This document shows, piece by piece, positions 22,377-36,200 of a stretch of DNA of 64,000 nucleotides. The translations under genes and the position numbers were made by a program. Position 1 is the first letter of the stretch. The number at the start of each line of letters is the position of its first letter. Source of the DNA: Ciona savignyi. Taxonomy: Eukaryota; Chordata; Ascidiacea; Phlebobranchia; Cionidae. Below the pieces are notes generated by a model. The model made no database searches. It saw only the letters and a list, made by a program, of their open reading frames with translations, and was not told where the DNA came from. Location of the stretch: positions 266,851 through 330,850 of the forward strand of contig CH002537.1 in NCBI GenBank assembly GCA_000149265.1, given 5' to 3'.

Positions 22377-23310
22377 ATTTATGGGTCCCATTTGGAAAAA
22401 TGGGACACGTAGGCTATTGTTTGTGTCCGTTTTCCCCTTTTTTTGTTTAACGCTCGACAAACATGGCATGTCGCCCCGACACCTACCAAAAAATGTAATC
22501 GTAATGAATTTTTGTCATTTTTAGACAACATGGTCTAGATATGCAGAAACCAAAATGTTGGTTGATAATTTCTAGGGGATTCCCTTAAGACTCTAAAAAC
22601 CAAAACGGTATATTTAAAAAAATAGCTAATTTGAGCATAGCGCTATAACAGCTGCTGCAATTTTAATCAGATTTGGTAAATGTTAGTGCGGTAGCCGCCG
22701 CTGTAAAAATTAGAAAAAAAGAAATAAAATACCTACGGAAATAAAAAAATTATGAAATAGGTTTTAAACTTTAAGAATAGATAGATAACATGACCCAGAT
22801 ATGTAAGAACAAAATTTTATGTACTAAACTCAGGGTAATTCCCCGAAGTCATGAAATAGTCAATCGGTCTGTATTGGGAAATTACCTTTATTTCACTATT
22901 GCGCTTGACAAATTGGTAAAATGTTCGTCAATATACCACGATTAATTTATTTAATTTCATATGGAAAATAAGTTTGGTTTGATAACTATGGGACCCATGC
23001 GTTATGCTTGCAGAAACAAAAGTATGACAGTCCGGTAAAAACTTTCTGGAATGTTGGATAACATCCACCTGACGTGCACATATCTGACAATAACATTTAT
23101 TCTGTCATGAACACGGATAATAAAATCGGATTTTAGCTAAGTGGCCCATGCGTTTATGATGGAAGAAATAAACTACATACTCGGTTCATAAAATGCAAAT
23201 TGTGGTTAGGGACTCTGCTCGCATGAATATATAGGCCTAGCATAATAAATGTGTTTTGCGGATAGTGGTGGGTAAATACGTGGTTGACACTCTCGTGTTT
23301 ATAAATTGTG
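22377..23310 (+). mobile_element. Tandem-unit transposable element, copy B (short)
   Basis: Begins TTTATGGGTCCCATTTGG with a small hairpin (GTCCCATTT/AAATGGGAC). It contains one unit with CATGGCATGTCGCCCCGACA, a degenerate second unit, and the end module TATGGGACCCATGCG ... GGTTAGGGACTCTGC ... GTGGTTGACACTCTC. Both ends match copy C at 53.6-55.4 kb. Confidence 0.6.
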
Positions 23311-24293
23311 TTTTGCATTTTTTTCTGCAATACGAATCGCTATAAAAGATCCTGTTCATAACCAAAAAAACGTCTCCCCAGACAGCTTGCTATGCTTACT
23401 AGGCGATGCATGGCCCGCTGTTTGACCCCAAGGCGGGTATGAAAGTATCCATGTCAATTTAACTTTAATTTAACGATGTAGGTTTCCTATTATGTTTTGT
23501 TTATTTACACCTGTGCGCTTGCAAAGTTAAACAAACGATAAATAAACTAAATGCTAACTGCCTGATGTGGTTGAATGTTAATATTAAATAATAATAAAAC
23601 AAAATAAAAATTAAACGTAGCCGCTATCTACCCCTCATTTTGTTTGTCTTGAAATTGTCTCTTTGAGTTTGTTTTAAGTTTCCCGGTGTTTTATCAACGT
23701 GTTAACATAAATTGTATTTGTGTGTTGGAGAATTCGCCACAATCGCCGAATGTTGGAAGATTGACAGCACAAATATCAAAATCGAACATTTGCATTTTTT
23801 ATAATGTCGAGTCTCCGGGATTTATCCTTGGCCAATTTATCATTTTTTACTGCACTTATACTTTATATTAGATCAAATACATGTTACAAACAATTTCAAA
23901 TGACTGCAATAAAAAATAAAAAATAGGGTAAAATGTGTTGTTTCTCTTTTCTAATATTATCGATATGATTATAATTTGAGAGAATTATAAATAAATTCTC
24001 TCACAGAAATACTTACTTTGCGTTGAATGCGTGGGCGATCGAAATAAAATAAACAGTTTCGAAGGGGAATTTAGTTCCTTCCGAGTTGATGTTGTACAGT
24101 AGAAGGTAGAACAGATTTATTGTTTTCGTATCACATCTTGCTCACACCCCGGTAGTTTCAGATATAGCGACATATTTCTCGCCCCAGAAATGATTAGGTT
24201 AGTCATGTTAACGATGTCAGATTTTTAGATGTATTGTACAACTGATTCTGTGCTCGTCTGCCTGAGTTAAGCTTTTGGTCAAGGCACTAAAGA
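23311..24293. other. Upstream region of the transporter gene
   Basis: No gene seen. It contains the presumed promoter and 5' UTR of the SLCO gene. The transcription start could not be placed. Confidence 0.4.
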
Positions 24294-27200
24294 ATGAACG
24301 ACGAACAATGCCAGTCTCATTCAAGTCCATTGAATAAAAGCAACAAATCGGTAAAAATCAAGCCATCTCCACTTTATCTGTACGGTTGGGGGATAATTCA
24401 GCCACGATGCCTCCAACATTTGATGAACAATGCAAAAGCGTTCCTGGTTCTGTTGACACTGGCAAACATCATGCAAGGAGTAATCATTAATGGCTTATTA
24501 AAGGTAACCCATCAATTCTTTAAATACATTATACTGTTGTTTTTAGTTGATTTTATTGTTACAATGTTGCCAGGTGTGGAAAGTTATCTTAGTACATGCC
24601 CAGTATAAGTATTATTTATTGTTTAAATTTAATCAAAAGTGCCTACATATCCAGTCAGTGATAACACCAAATTGGATTTAAAATCACGTGCTTATCGATT
24701 GTGTTCAAGACAGTTTTGCCATACTGGAACGTTTGTATTCTACACCTGATATATGGTGTACTCACTACTTTATAGAGCATTGACTCAATCAAACATGACT
24801 TGATATCATTTCTGTTAGTCTTGTTTCTGATATTCTTAATGGAACTATGGGAAATTTAGGCAAAAAAGTTGGCATAAAAAGGTCCAGATAGAAAATAAAC
24901 TTTCCAATAGAATAGTTGGTTGAAGATAAATGGTTTAAACTTTTTCAGTATTATTAGAATTACAAATTTTAATCATATACAAGTCAGTAGCTTCTTCGTC
25001 CTTACCAAGGTTATGAGATACAGTCTGGCATTCTGGCAATGACGATTGCTTGCATTTCATGCCATAAATTACCATATTAAATATTATCATTAATTTAACC
25101 ACTCTTTTTCATCTACATTGTGAGACCTATTGCAAATGACAAGTAATACTCTGTTAAAATATGCCAAAATTTTAAGTGCATATTGGTTTGTTTATGCTAC
25201 CAATAAAATATTCGTTTAAAGATGTGACCATTATAAGAGTTTTATATAGTTTTAAGGTAGGATGTCTATGGTTTCTGTGGGCCAGATCCTAATAAATCCA
25301 ATTAATTTTTTTTATGGTCAAATCGTATTGCTTAGGCCTAATCAAGTTTTTCCGCCAAAATTATAGACAATTTTAATTGCTTGCATTTAAGGCTAAATAA
25401 AGTTTATTTACAGATCAGTATCACTTCGATTGAAAGAAGATTCAATTTGTTAAGTTCTGAGTCTGGTCTCATTGTGAGTGGCTACGACATAGCCGGGTGT
25501 CTTACTCTTCTGCCTTTAAGTTACTTAGGTAATTTGTGTGAAATAATAAAATGTGTCATTAAAATTGGAATTGTCAGTAATTGTTTAGAATGTCTCCCGT
25601 ATATAACTTAGTACCGGTACAGTGGTACAATTTTGTGTTATTACATCAGTAATTTGTTTAAGCTGCAAACTGGCCAATTTGATGTAATTTTCTCGACACT
25701 TTAAAAAATATCCCCCATTTTCAATTATAAAATTAGATGATTCATTTTTGTGATAAAAATCACAATACTTATATTTGAACTTAACCAAACATCTTGATTT
25801 GTAGTAACGCCCCAGGGGAGAAAAGTTAATACCAGTACCAACCCAGAAAATGATCAATGAGTTTATAAATAGATACAGTATGATAAAAAAAATCATGACT
25901 GTCCATTTGACATGTTTAGGGCACAAACAATTTCATACCTGTCTTCTGATAACTTTATTGGTTTAATTATAAGTATGATACATAAATATTCCAGCCGATT
26001 TAAATTCTATTTTAAGAAAAATCCATCTGTCAAATGTCAACTTTGTTTCAGGTGGAAAGGGTCACAAGCCAAGATGGATTGGAATCGGTTTGATTATAAC
26101 CAGCATCGGATCACTGGTTTTAGCTCTGCCACATTTCCTAACAGGCCCATATGACTATAAGGAGGGTGGCTCAGTTGGCTGGCTCAATGACACTCTAAAA
26201 AATGTAAGAACTTCTTAATGAGGTTTAAAGCATGGTGTTTAAGTGCACCATATGGTTTAGGGCATTAATTATTGAGCTTTTACGTTCTTTTATTAATACA
26301 TGCACAATATTTCATTAACATACCTACTTCCTTCACAAATTAAATGTTTTAAAGTAAAATGAGAGTGTGTATAAAGTAAAATTAATATTTAGAAGTATTT
26401 TTCAATAGTAAAAGATATTGTCAGTTGACTTCTAAACTCATATTTATGAAGGCTAAATATAACTTTAAGTTGTATTATGTAATATAACGGGTGACTCTTT
26501 GAGTAAAATATAAAATTAAACAATTAATGTGTGAATGGTTGTTTATATTTCGTTGATAATTAAACAACTAAATTCTGAATACTGATTTATGTTATGTTAT
26601 AATCGAACAAACAAGGTGTTTGTTAAGTTATTATACCTAAACATCCAGTTAGTAGTCAGTAAACCTCAACATAGGATTCTAGTTTAAAAAAAATACATTA
26701 TTCTAGAATATCTAATTATTTCATTGTATATTTCTAGCATGATTATGTTGTTATGAGTTTTTTTTGTATAAACATGATTTTTTTAATTGTTTATATAAGT
26801 TTATATAAAAAATGCTTTTTTTAATTGTTTATTTAAGTTTTTTCTATAAAAATACTTTTTTAATTGTTTATATAAGTTTATATAAAAAATGCTTTTTTTA
26901 ATTGTTTATATAAATTTTAACCCTTTTTCAATGCAGACTACCAGCATTACAATATGCCACAAAGATTATGACACAACCAATTCACCAGGTTATGCAACTC
27001 TTAACCAAATTAAAGGTGAGATTTAAATTGCAGTATTAATGGGATGTGTTTCAATGGTCAATATAAATTCATAAATCATTTCATGAATACGTATTGCAAT
27101 GTTCTCTTTACATTAATTAGGCCTATTTCAATCATAATAAATATATATGCACTGTGATTACAGTTGCATAATTTATGTAGCGTTAGTATTTAATAGAGAA

Positions 27201-30200
27201 ATATTTTTAGGGGTAATTTATCTATTTCTACTACTATTCAGTGTGGTATTATGTCCAGTTATTCAGTTCAGTACATTTAACATATACATGTACAATGCAT
27301 TTGACAGTATTATAATTAGATTAGTTGTGCGTAGTTTCCCTTTAACACATATAATTGCCGACTTTCGACTTGCAAATTAACAGTTAATAACATTCTTTCA
27401 AAATAGTAATAGCCCCTAGAGTCCTTAGGGTGTAAGTGCTTGATACCTTTGGGAACAACAATAACAGTGCTTTGCATTTTCATAGATTTTATTAGTTTCA
27501 ACTGCGCAATGTGTTTATGCATAAATATTTATAAACTTTACTATAATTGTAAAATTTGCTTTAAAGCAAGGCTGATATTTCAGGTATTACTTTGTCATTG
27601 TAGACCGACAGTGTTTTAAATAAAACTTTTGATTTTGAAGCAAACTCTTTCACCAAATGTTTATCCAAATAATCACTAAGGCATTTTTTGCAAACTCCTA
27701 TTATTATTTGCAAATCTTCCCAACACTCATACCATTGTGTTGTTTATAACCAAACTCTGTTTTGAAGTGGTTGCAAAGTGGTATTTGTATCAGTTCTGTC
27801 ATTGATTTATTGATCACGTAATCGCAATTCGTGATTGTGTTATCACTGTGATCTTCGATGGCATAGAATTGATTATTTTAAATTGATATATTTCATGTTC
27901 TGAAGTGCAAATTTGACGGAAACAGTGGTACTAGCAATAAATCCTTTACTATGCATTTCCACACATATTTCCAATTTGAATGTAGAACCGGTAGTTTTTA
28001 TTGCTCTTTAATTTTTAATTTTTATAATAATTCATAAAAAAAAAAACTAAAAATACTTTATATGGCATTATTAAGTTGTCTTTTTAATTTAACTTTATTT
28101 TATTCTTGTTATCATTATTTATTTATCTCGTGCTTAATCTCAGAGCCATTAATTTTAGAAGCAAATTCAATTAGCACCACAATGCCTGCTTTTAATAATT
28201 AATGTCTCACAGTTGAGTGTGAAATGAAGCAACAAATATTTGGACCGTACTTCTCAATAAACCAAATGAAATACGTCTTCCTGTTTGGGCAACTCCTGGC
28301 GGGCATAGGATGCACCCCGTTAGCAGTACTCGCTGTCACTTTTATTGATGAGAGTGTTGACCCCCAAATATATCCCGTCTATATTGGTATGTTTAAAATA
28401 AGAAATTGAAAATATTTGTATATTTTGTGTTTTTTTATTGATTTTTTAAAAGGCAATATATTTATTCTTTACAGCCACGATTGACTGCTAAATATTTGGC
28501 AATGATGAAGTAAATATGCTCCTAAAATTTGTAGAAAATATCCAATCTATATTGTTATGTTCAGAATTGCAAATTTAAATTATGTTTGTCTGTTTATTTG
28601 TGGTTCTATCAATTTTAGTCATAAAGTTAGTGGTGTCAGTGCAAATTGAAAATGAAACGTTATAAACCTAATGGCATAGTTATTTTATAAAACGAGGTAA
28701 AGTTACACCATGAACTGTTAAAACACCCCTAGTTGCACAACAAGTTCAATTTTGATTACTAAATGCCCCAACAGGTGTTTACTACATGGGATCCCTACTA
28801 GGCCCAGCATTTGGCTTTATTCTGGGAGGTCAACTGCTTAAGATATTTACAGAAATTGGAGTTACGTAAGTGAACTATTACTTCCGCTTATAAACTCCTA
28901 CACAGACTGTGCGTTCTACAACCACGATTTCTTGTTTATCAAACTCCCTACCATTTTATTTCTCGCTTAATGTTTTGTACAAAATTTCAGAGGATTTTTG
29001 TAAAATATAGAAAGTGTCAAGAAATTTTCTTTTTTTCTATTTTTACTATAAACTAAAAAATATTTAGCTAAGTCATAACTGTNNNNNNNNNNNNNNNNNN
29101 NNNNNNNNNNNNNNNNNNNNNNNNNNNNNNNNNNNNNNNNNNNNNNNNNNNNNNNNNNNNNNNNNNNNNNNNNNNNNNNNNNTGGTGCAGCATAAAAACA
29201 GCAAATTATTGTCATTTAAGTAATAAAATATGTGTAAAACAGTAAATACATTGATATTTTCGTTGTTTTTATTAAGAAAAAACTAATCTTTATTCAAACC
29301 CACAAAATCAACTTTGTCGTTTAGACCCACAGACATCAACCCTGAGAGTCCACAGTGGGTGGGAGCCTGGTGGGTGGGGTTTGTTATCAGCGGGGCTATC
29401 CTCTTCATAATCGCAATCCCCGTTCTCGGGTTCCCCCGTAAACTACCCAGCACCCTCACCCGGAAATCAACGGTGGTCAACATCAAAGGGGTTTACTCTG
29501 ATGAACCCGAGAGCATTTTAACGACAGTCGGCGGGTCCAACGATCTTTGCAGCAAGTCAAATGCTCGGAGTAATCAAGATGAAGCTTACTGCCAGTTAAG
29601 TAAGTTCTCACCAGAAGGATAGTCTAATTTAAGTTTCTATTATAATGGTGCAGGACACCTGGCCACAATTTGAAGTTACCATTTTTACATTGTTTAGCAC
29701 TGCAACTGCCTCTTAATAAATTAACTTATATGTATATAAAAAAGGAATACCTTTATGTAATTATTTTAGAACAGTGATAGAGGGCAAGGTATACCACTAT
29801 TAAATGTGTTTGAAATGTATGATGCATTGGTATTGGGCCATATTTTCTCCTTTGTGCATTCCTCTAGCCATGATTAAACCTACGCTGATATAATTTGAAT
29901 CGTGTCCAAAAATAAGCAATAGCTTTCAGCAGCCAACAAACTAGCATTGATAGTGTTCATTTATTTACACGGCTGTTAGAAAGCGATTGAAAAGTTGTTC
30001 GTTTCTCCTCTAATAAGCACTGCTTCCTGCCATTTATAACCACTGGCTGATTGCAATGCATTGAGCATTGAGTGAATAAAAAGCAAATTCAGCATTTTCA
30101 TGCTAAAAAGCAAGATTTTAGAGCACATTGATGATCATAGTTTGTATATTTTCCTTTTTACCAAGTCAGAGTTACTGCCGCATAAAATATCAAGAATATG

Positions 30201-33200
30201 TTAATTACTAAACTTAACTTCGTAATTTTACTTATATAAATTTGATTTAAACTGCCAATTTTTTAACAGTACTTTATCATGATTTTTATGTTAATACCTA
30301 TAAAAGTGAATAAATTCTTTAAATTATTTCTGAAAAAGTGAATAGATTATTTTATAGAAAATGTTGCAATAGTAAACAAAGTTTATGATGCCCCTTGGGG
30401 CCTCATGGGTGTAGCATTATAGATACAAAAGGTGGAAAACTACACACCACACCATTTGTGTGAAAACTAAATCTGATTTATTGGTAATTTAAATCACAAA
30501 AATAACCTGGCCTAATCTTTCATAAGAAGGTAGTTTTTTTTCCTTTTTTATGGTTCAAGTTTTATCCCCATAGATAAAATCACAAAATCATATTTAAACA
30601 CCGGTATTCGGTGGGACTTAGCTGTAAGTATATAGTTCACAACATGCTACACATAAACAATATATCTATATTTTATAATTATCCTGAATCTATTATTTAT
30701 TTAGCTTTGTATGCATATTAACATACCGGTATCTAGATTGTTATACTGTTTGTGCCAATATTTCTCTTGGACACACTCAACAGACGAATTTATTTTTACA
30801 CAAAGAGCCACCGTTTTTAATTACAACTTGTATTTTTTCGATTTCAACCGCACTCATTAAATTTCCAAATCAAAGACGGTTTCAATTTCCTATACATCAT
30901 ACATTATAGATGTGTCACATACTCTGGTGACCTTCACTTGAAAATGCATGCTTTGCATAGCTCACATGGATGCCTGTTTTATCTGCATTCCAGAGATACA
31001 GTTGCTCTTGGTATTAAAATTTGAATGGAAGCAAATCCCTATTTTGCTCCAAAAAAAGTTATTTTTTTAACGAAAATGATATGGTCATTTTATAGCTGTT
31101 TGGCTAATGTGCATAACAACTGCCTGATTTTGAAAAGAGATTCCTAATTAATACTGCTATAGTTTGTAAAACTTGATTGTTACAAAACAAAAACAATACG
31201 CTGAGCACTGGGTAGTAGATGCACATAACATTACATGATCACAATTTTGAATTTTAAAACACTGTTACCAACTAGATTTTTCGATATCACTGGCTATAAC
31301 TGACTTTACTACGAATAGTACAGCCTTACACTGGTGATAACATGGGTATCATGGACTTTTGGGTCTGCCCCTAATTTTCGCAGACTATAACATGGTATAA
31401 ATAAATGCAGAGCACCAAAGGGAAGAACATCTGGAACAATCGATTCCTCTCCATCTACCTCAGCACCACGAGGAGGTGGAGATCGATGCACAAGGCAACG
31501 ATGATCAATGTTCGAGTTGTGATATCGTCAAGAAATTCTTCAGGTTAGTCCAGTGTTTCCCAACCCGAGTCCGCGGTCTCAAATGAGTCCGTGGAAGGTT
31601 TAAATGAGTCCGCAAGCACATTAACAATTTGCTAAACTTTTATTTGTTTTTGATCGTTATAAACAGCAGTTTTTATCAACGAGACATTATAACTCAAGTT
31701 TGTCGTAGTGAATCGTATGCACATAGTACAGGTACACTAAACTTTTGACTTACGCTAATTTAAAATTCATGCACTTTGAGTCCGCAAAGACTTTCTCTGG
31801 TAAGGAAATAGTCCGCGACCAAAAAAGGTTGGGAAACGCTGGGTTAAATCATCGGCTGAGCCAGAAGGATAATATGGCTGTTGAAATTTTGGTGATAATG
31901 TAAATAATGGGATCACAATAGGAGTTTAGAATAAAATTTGTATATCCACACAGTTTTATAAAGCTGCTTCACTGGTCAGAATGTTTACTATGTCTCAAGA
32001 TTTGTTTTTATACTTGCGCTGAACTAGGAAAACAAATTTTTTATATCAATATTTCCGTTATTTTGTTTTGCGTGTCATACCTTTCACTGCACCTGTAAAG
32101 CTCTTTGATGTTTACTTTTTGTGCATATTTGTGTATGGGTCTGAATAATGCTGGGTTTAACAAATGTGATTTAAGAAGTGTGTGTAGGACTCACTACAAA
32201 ACGCGTGTTGTGGTGCACGTTCAGAAACCTAAGCTTAGTAGTGACTTGCCACACGATTGTTTTTATGCATGCACAAACAACATATTTCAGCACAAATACA
32301 GCTGAATAATTCTGTTTTATCGCCAAAATATTCTCAAGTCTCTTCTTCAAATATAATCTTCAAAAACTTGTAGATATAATCCAATTTTTTATCGCAGTAG
32401 TTCTGTTTATTGTAGGAAGATGTAAAATAGATTTTCAAAACCTCCAGATTTGAATACGAAATTGTTTTTGTAATTGTTGGCAACTTACTCATAACAAACT
32501 AATTTATTGAACAAAAGAACTTTTTAAATGTCAACTGGGTAGAAATCGACGAAATAACTATTCTTAAACAATTACATCATCCAATATAGGTACTTGACAT
32601 TTGTGTGCCAGATTCAAGCTGTGCTTGACCAAGACTAAAGCATGCTACACTATACTACACATTACACTTTGTTGTTTTTAATCTTTTTGCTGCCCTTCTG
32701 CCTGTGTCTGTTTGAAAGGTTTTAATATTAAAATAAACAGCTATAGGCCTACCTAATTGATGTTATACAAATATTTTTGTATATATTTTAGATATATCAA
32801 TGTGATGTGTTTTAAACATATATGGCCCCACGTACAATGTATGTGTTATATCCATCTGTATCATATAGAATTTTCCTTCTATATGCACCATCCATCACAA
32901 GTATGCATGTAGGGTACATTTTTACATTTTTTTCATCTGAAATTGTGACAAACATAATTTCGATGTCCATTGCTGGGAAATAGTATTTGTGTTTCAATGA
33001 TATTATATCCTCATCATTTAGTAAAAAAGAAAATAATTTTTTTCATTATTTATTATGTGTGGAAAACTCACAAATGAAGATTTTTTATACATATGGCAGA
33101 GTTGCATGTTTTTTGTGGGATGATGTTGGCCGTTTTTCTTTTAAAATTTACTTTTAACTTAGTATCATATTTGTAAAAAAGCTTAATTTAAATAAACAAT

Positions 33201-36200
33201 TTTTGCATCACTTTTAAAGTGTTATATGTTTTTGCAGCCATGCTTTTTGTTTTCAGACAATTACGCCACATTAGCTCTGTCTATTGAGTTGTTTACTATC
33301 TCTTAACAAGGCCTATTACTGCGTAGTTGTTGTTGTAAACAGTTACACTTAATTACCTCACTATTTTAAGAAATATAAGATATAAGTTTCTAAGTTATAA
33401 ATTAATATTAACTATAAACAAGGCATAGAATTTTTTAATTATACCAATAAATTATAAACTTTATTTTATGTTTTAGCATATAAACTGTTATTGTATAAAT
33501 CTAAAAGTATAGATACATACTTATATTTATCTAACTGTGGACATGAACAACGATTAATTGTTATTTCAGTGTTGCAAAAAATCTAGTAAAGTTTTGCAGG
33601 TTATTGTGGCTATTGAGATTGAATTTAAGTTATTTAGAGCGAAATTTTTAGTTTAGATTAAGAGCACAAGAAGTGCAATTTTAAGGCCAGCTGTTTATTT
33701 TATTTCATGAAACTATGCATATAGGCCCAATAATTGTACATAACTTAACTACTCGCTTTTATTTTGTTTGAACTAGTACTACATACTATTTCAGTTCTAG
33801 TTCAAACTTGCGTTGTAAATGCAAATTGTTGGACATTATTGTCTTCAATGTTATTGTCAAGACATTGTTACATTATCATTTGTGGCATTGTGTCATCCGA
33901 GCTATACTCAGTGGTTGATGTCATTACTTTTAATTAGTGTTCTTCAAGTGATTGTTATTGTTGACAATTACGTTTAATGAGGTCAGCATGAGTAAAGAGC
34001 ATTTTTTAAGACCTGTGGTTGTAACTCATTGGTTATGTTATGATCTGTACTGTATTATTAATTACATATCAGTGATTTAATTAATCATTATGTACTATTA
34101 CAAATAAGAAGCTATTGTGTTGTTGTTGTTGTAGACGCATCATTTCACTTTGTCATTATGCACATCATCATATTCATTACAGGGATTTGCTTGAAGTGAT
34201 CACGCACAAAGCTTTCCTCTACCTGAGCGTAGCAGCCGCTGTGTTGGGAACTTTAGTGTCAGGTTTCTCCACATTTGGCCCAAAATGTATCGAGTCACAG
34301 TTCGGGAAATCTGCTGCAGAAGCGGCGAATTTATTCGGTAATATTTTTGATTGTGCTCAAAATTTCATTCATCGTGACGAATGTTATAGAAATTACTAAA
34401 ATACCATGTTCCCACCTCCCATTGTTAACTGATGGAATTACACAAAACAGAAATTAAAGGTCAATTGTTTGCCATGTTTGGTGTTGTCTTAGAAATGTTA
34501 GTATTGCAGGAGTGCTTGGTAATATGGAATATTGTCCTTAATATTAATATTTTCCTATATTCATAGAGTATATTGGTACTTTGCATATATTCATATCATA
34601 TATTTCCATATAGTATAACATGAGGTGGAAAATTTATTGTGAAGAAATTCTTGCATGTTTGTGATTGAAATCCCCTAAGGCCCTTACTTACATTGTACAT
34701 CCATACATTTTACATATATTCATATTTTTACTATATGTAAATTGTCTGTACCATAATATCACATGTAGTTACAAAAAGAACTTCTTTCATATTTTAACAG
34801 CTTTCCTTCCAGGTTAAATTTGCATATCATCATTTTATATTCAATTTTCATATATCATCAAATTTATTTAATTAACGTACACATCAAGTAACACTTGTGT
34901 TTTACATATATAATTCTTACAACCTATCATTTAAAATTCACCCCAAAGGTCAAAATCATTACAAATTCCCTTTTCTTAATGTGATCGTTCCCCCACTTTC
35001 CCAGGATACGTTTGCATCCCTGCTGGCGCTGGGGGGATGTTGGTGGGTGGCTTCCTCATGACTGGTTTGAAGATGAGCTACAAGAGCTCATTGCGAATGT
35101 GTTTCTGCATGAGCATCATCGGGTTGTTCGCTCAGTTCTCGCTCACCCTCCATTGCAACGACATCCCGATGGCCGGCGTCAACATCCCCTACGCTCATGA
35201 AAGGTGGTCTAACGGTTCCATGACAACTGAACCCCTTACAACTGAACCCCTTACAACTAAACCCTTACAACTGAACCCTTTACAACTGAACCCCTACAAT
35301 TAAGCCCCTTACAACTGAACTCCTTTTAACTGAACCCCTTTAAACTGAACCCCTTTACAACTAAACCCATTTCAATTGAACCTGTTTACAACTGAACCCC
35401 CTTTTCAGTTAAAAGCGTTCGGTTAAAAGGGGTTCAGTTGTAAAGGGGTTCAGTTGTAGGGGCTTAGTTGTAAGGGGTTCAGTTGTAAGGGGTTCAGTTG
35501 ACTGGTCACCGGTCTAACATAGAAATCAGGATGTTGTATAAAGCACAGGGTATAAAATTTAACTATATTGCTTATATGACAATCATACATGGCATATATC
35601 AAAGAGTATTACTTTATAGCATATCCATAAATCATACATAGAATAGGTTATAGAATATAACAAAAAAAATTATACATATATATATTTTAATATATGTTTA
35701 TGTATATTACATGAGTTAGAATATTAGATCAAACTTCTTTCTAACACCACATGCCCAAAGTTGGAATATAATACTGTTTTGTTTAATATATGGAATGAGT
35801 ACAATATAGTTAATGCAATACATTCTTCCCATCATATTGAATTTAGTGTATCAAAGTTAATTCCACCTAAGCAAGGGCTTTATATGAATTTATTGCATCA
35901 GCTTCACATAGTGGTTGATTACATGCACCAATACAATGCCAACGGCAATCAGCCATCTATTTTAAATATTAATAAATTCATTGGAGTCTTGCAATAGTTA
36001 CAATTCCCCGCGATCCAATTCTACACAACAGGGCAGCATTAATTATTAAAAAAAATTCCTTGCCAGCGACGAGACGCTTTCCCCACAACTTCCGTTGAAT
36101 TCGTGTAACGCCAACTGCAGCTGCCAGAGCAACACATACGCGCCAGTCTGTGGATCGGATGGCGTTACCTATTATTCATCTTGCTTTGCTGGCTGTCAAC

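Noticed and set aside
22164..22469. 101-aa minus-strand ORF
   Set aside because: Spans transposon end-module sequence, with no similarity to a transposase.
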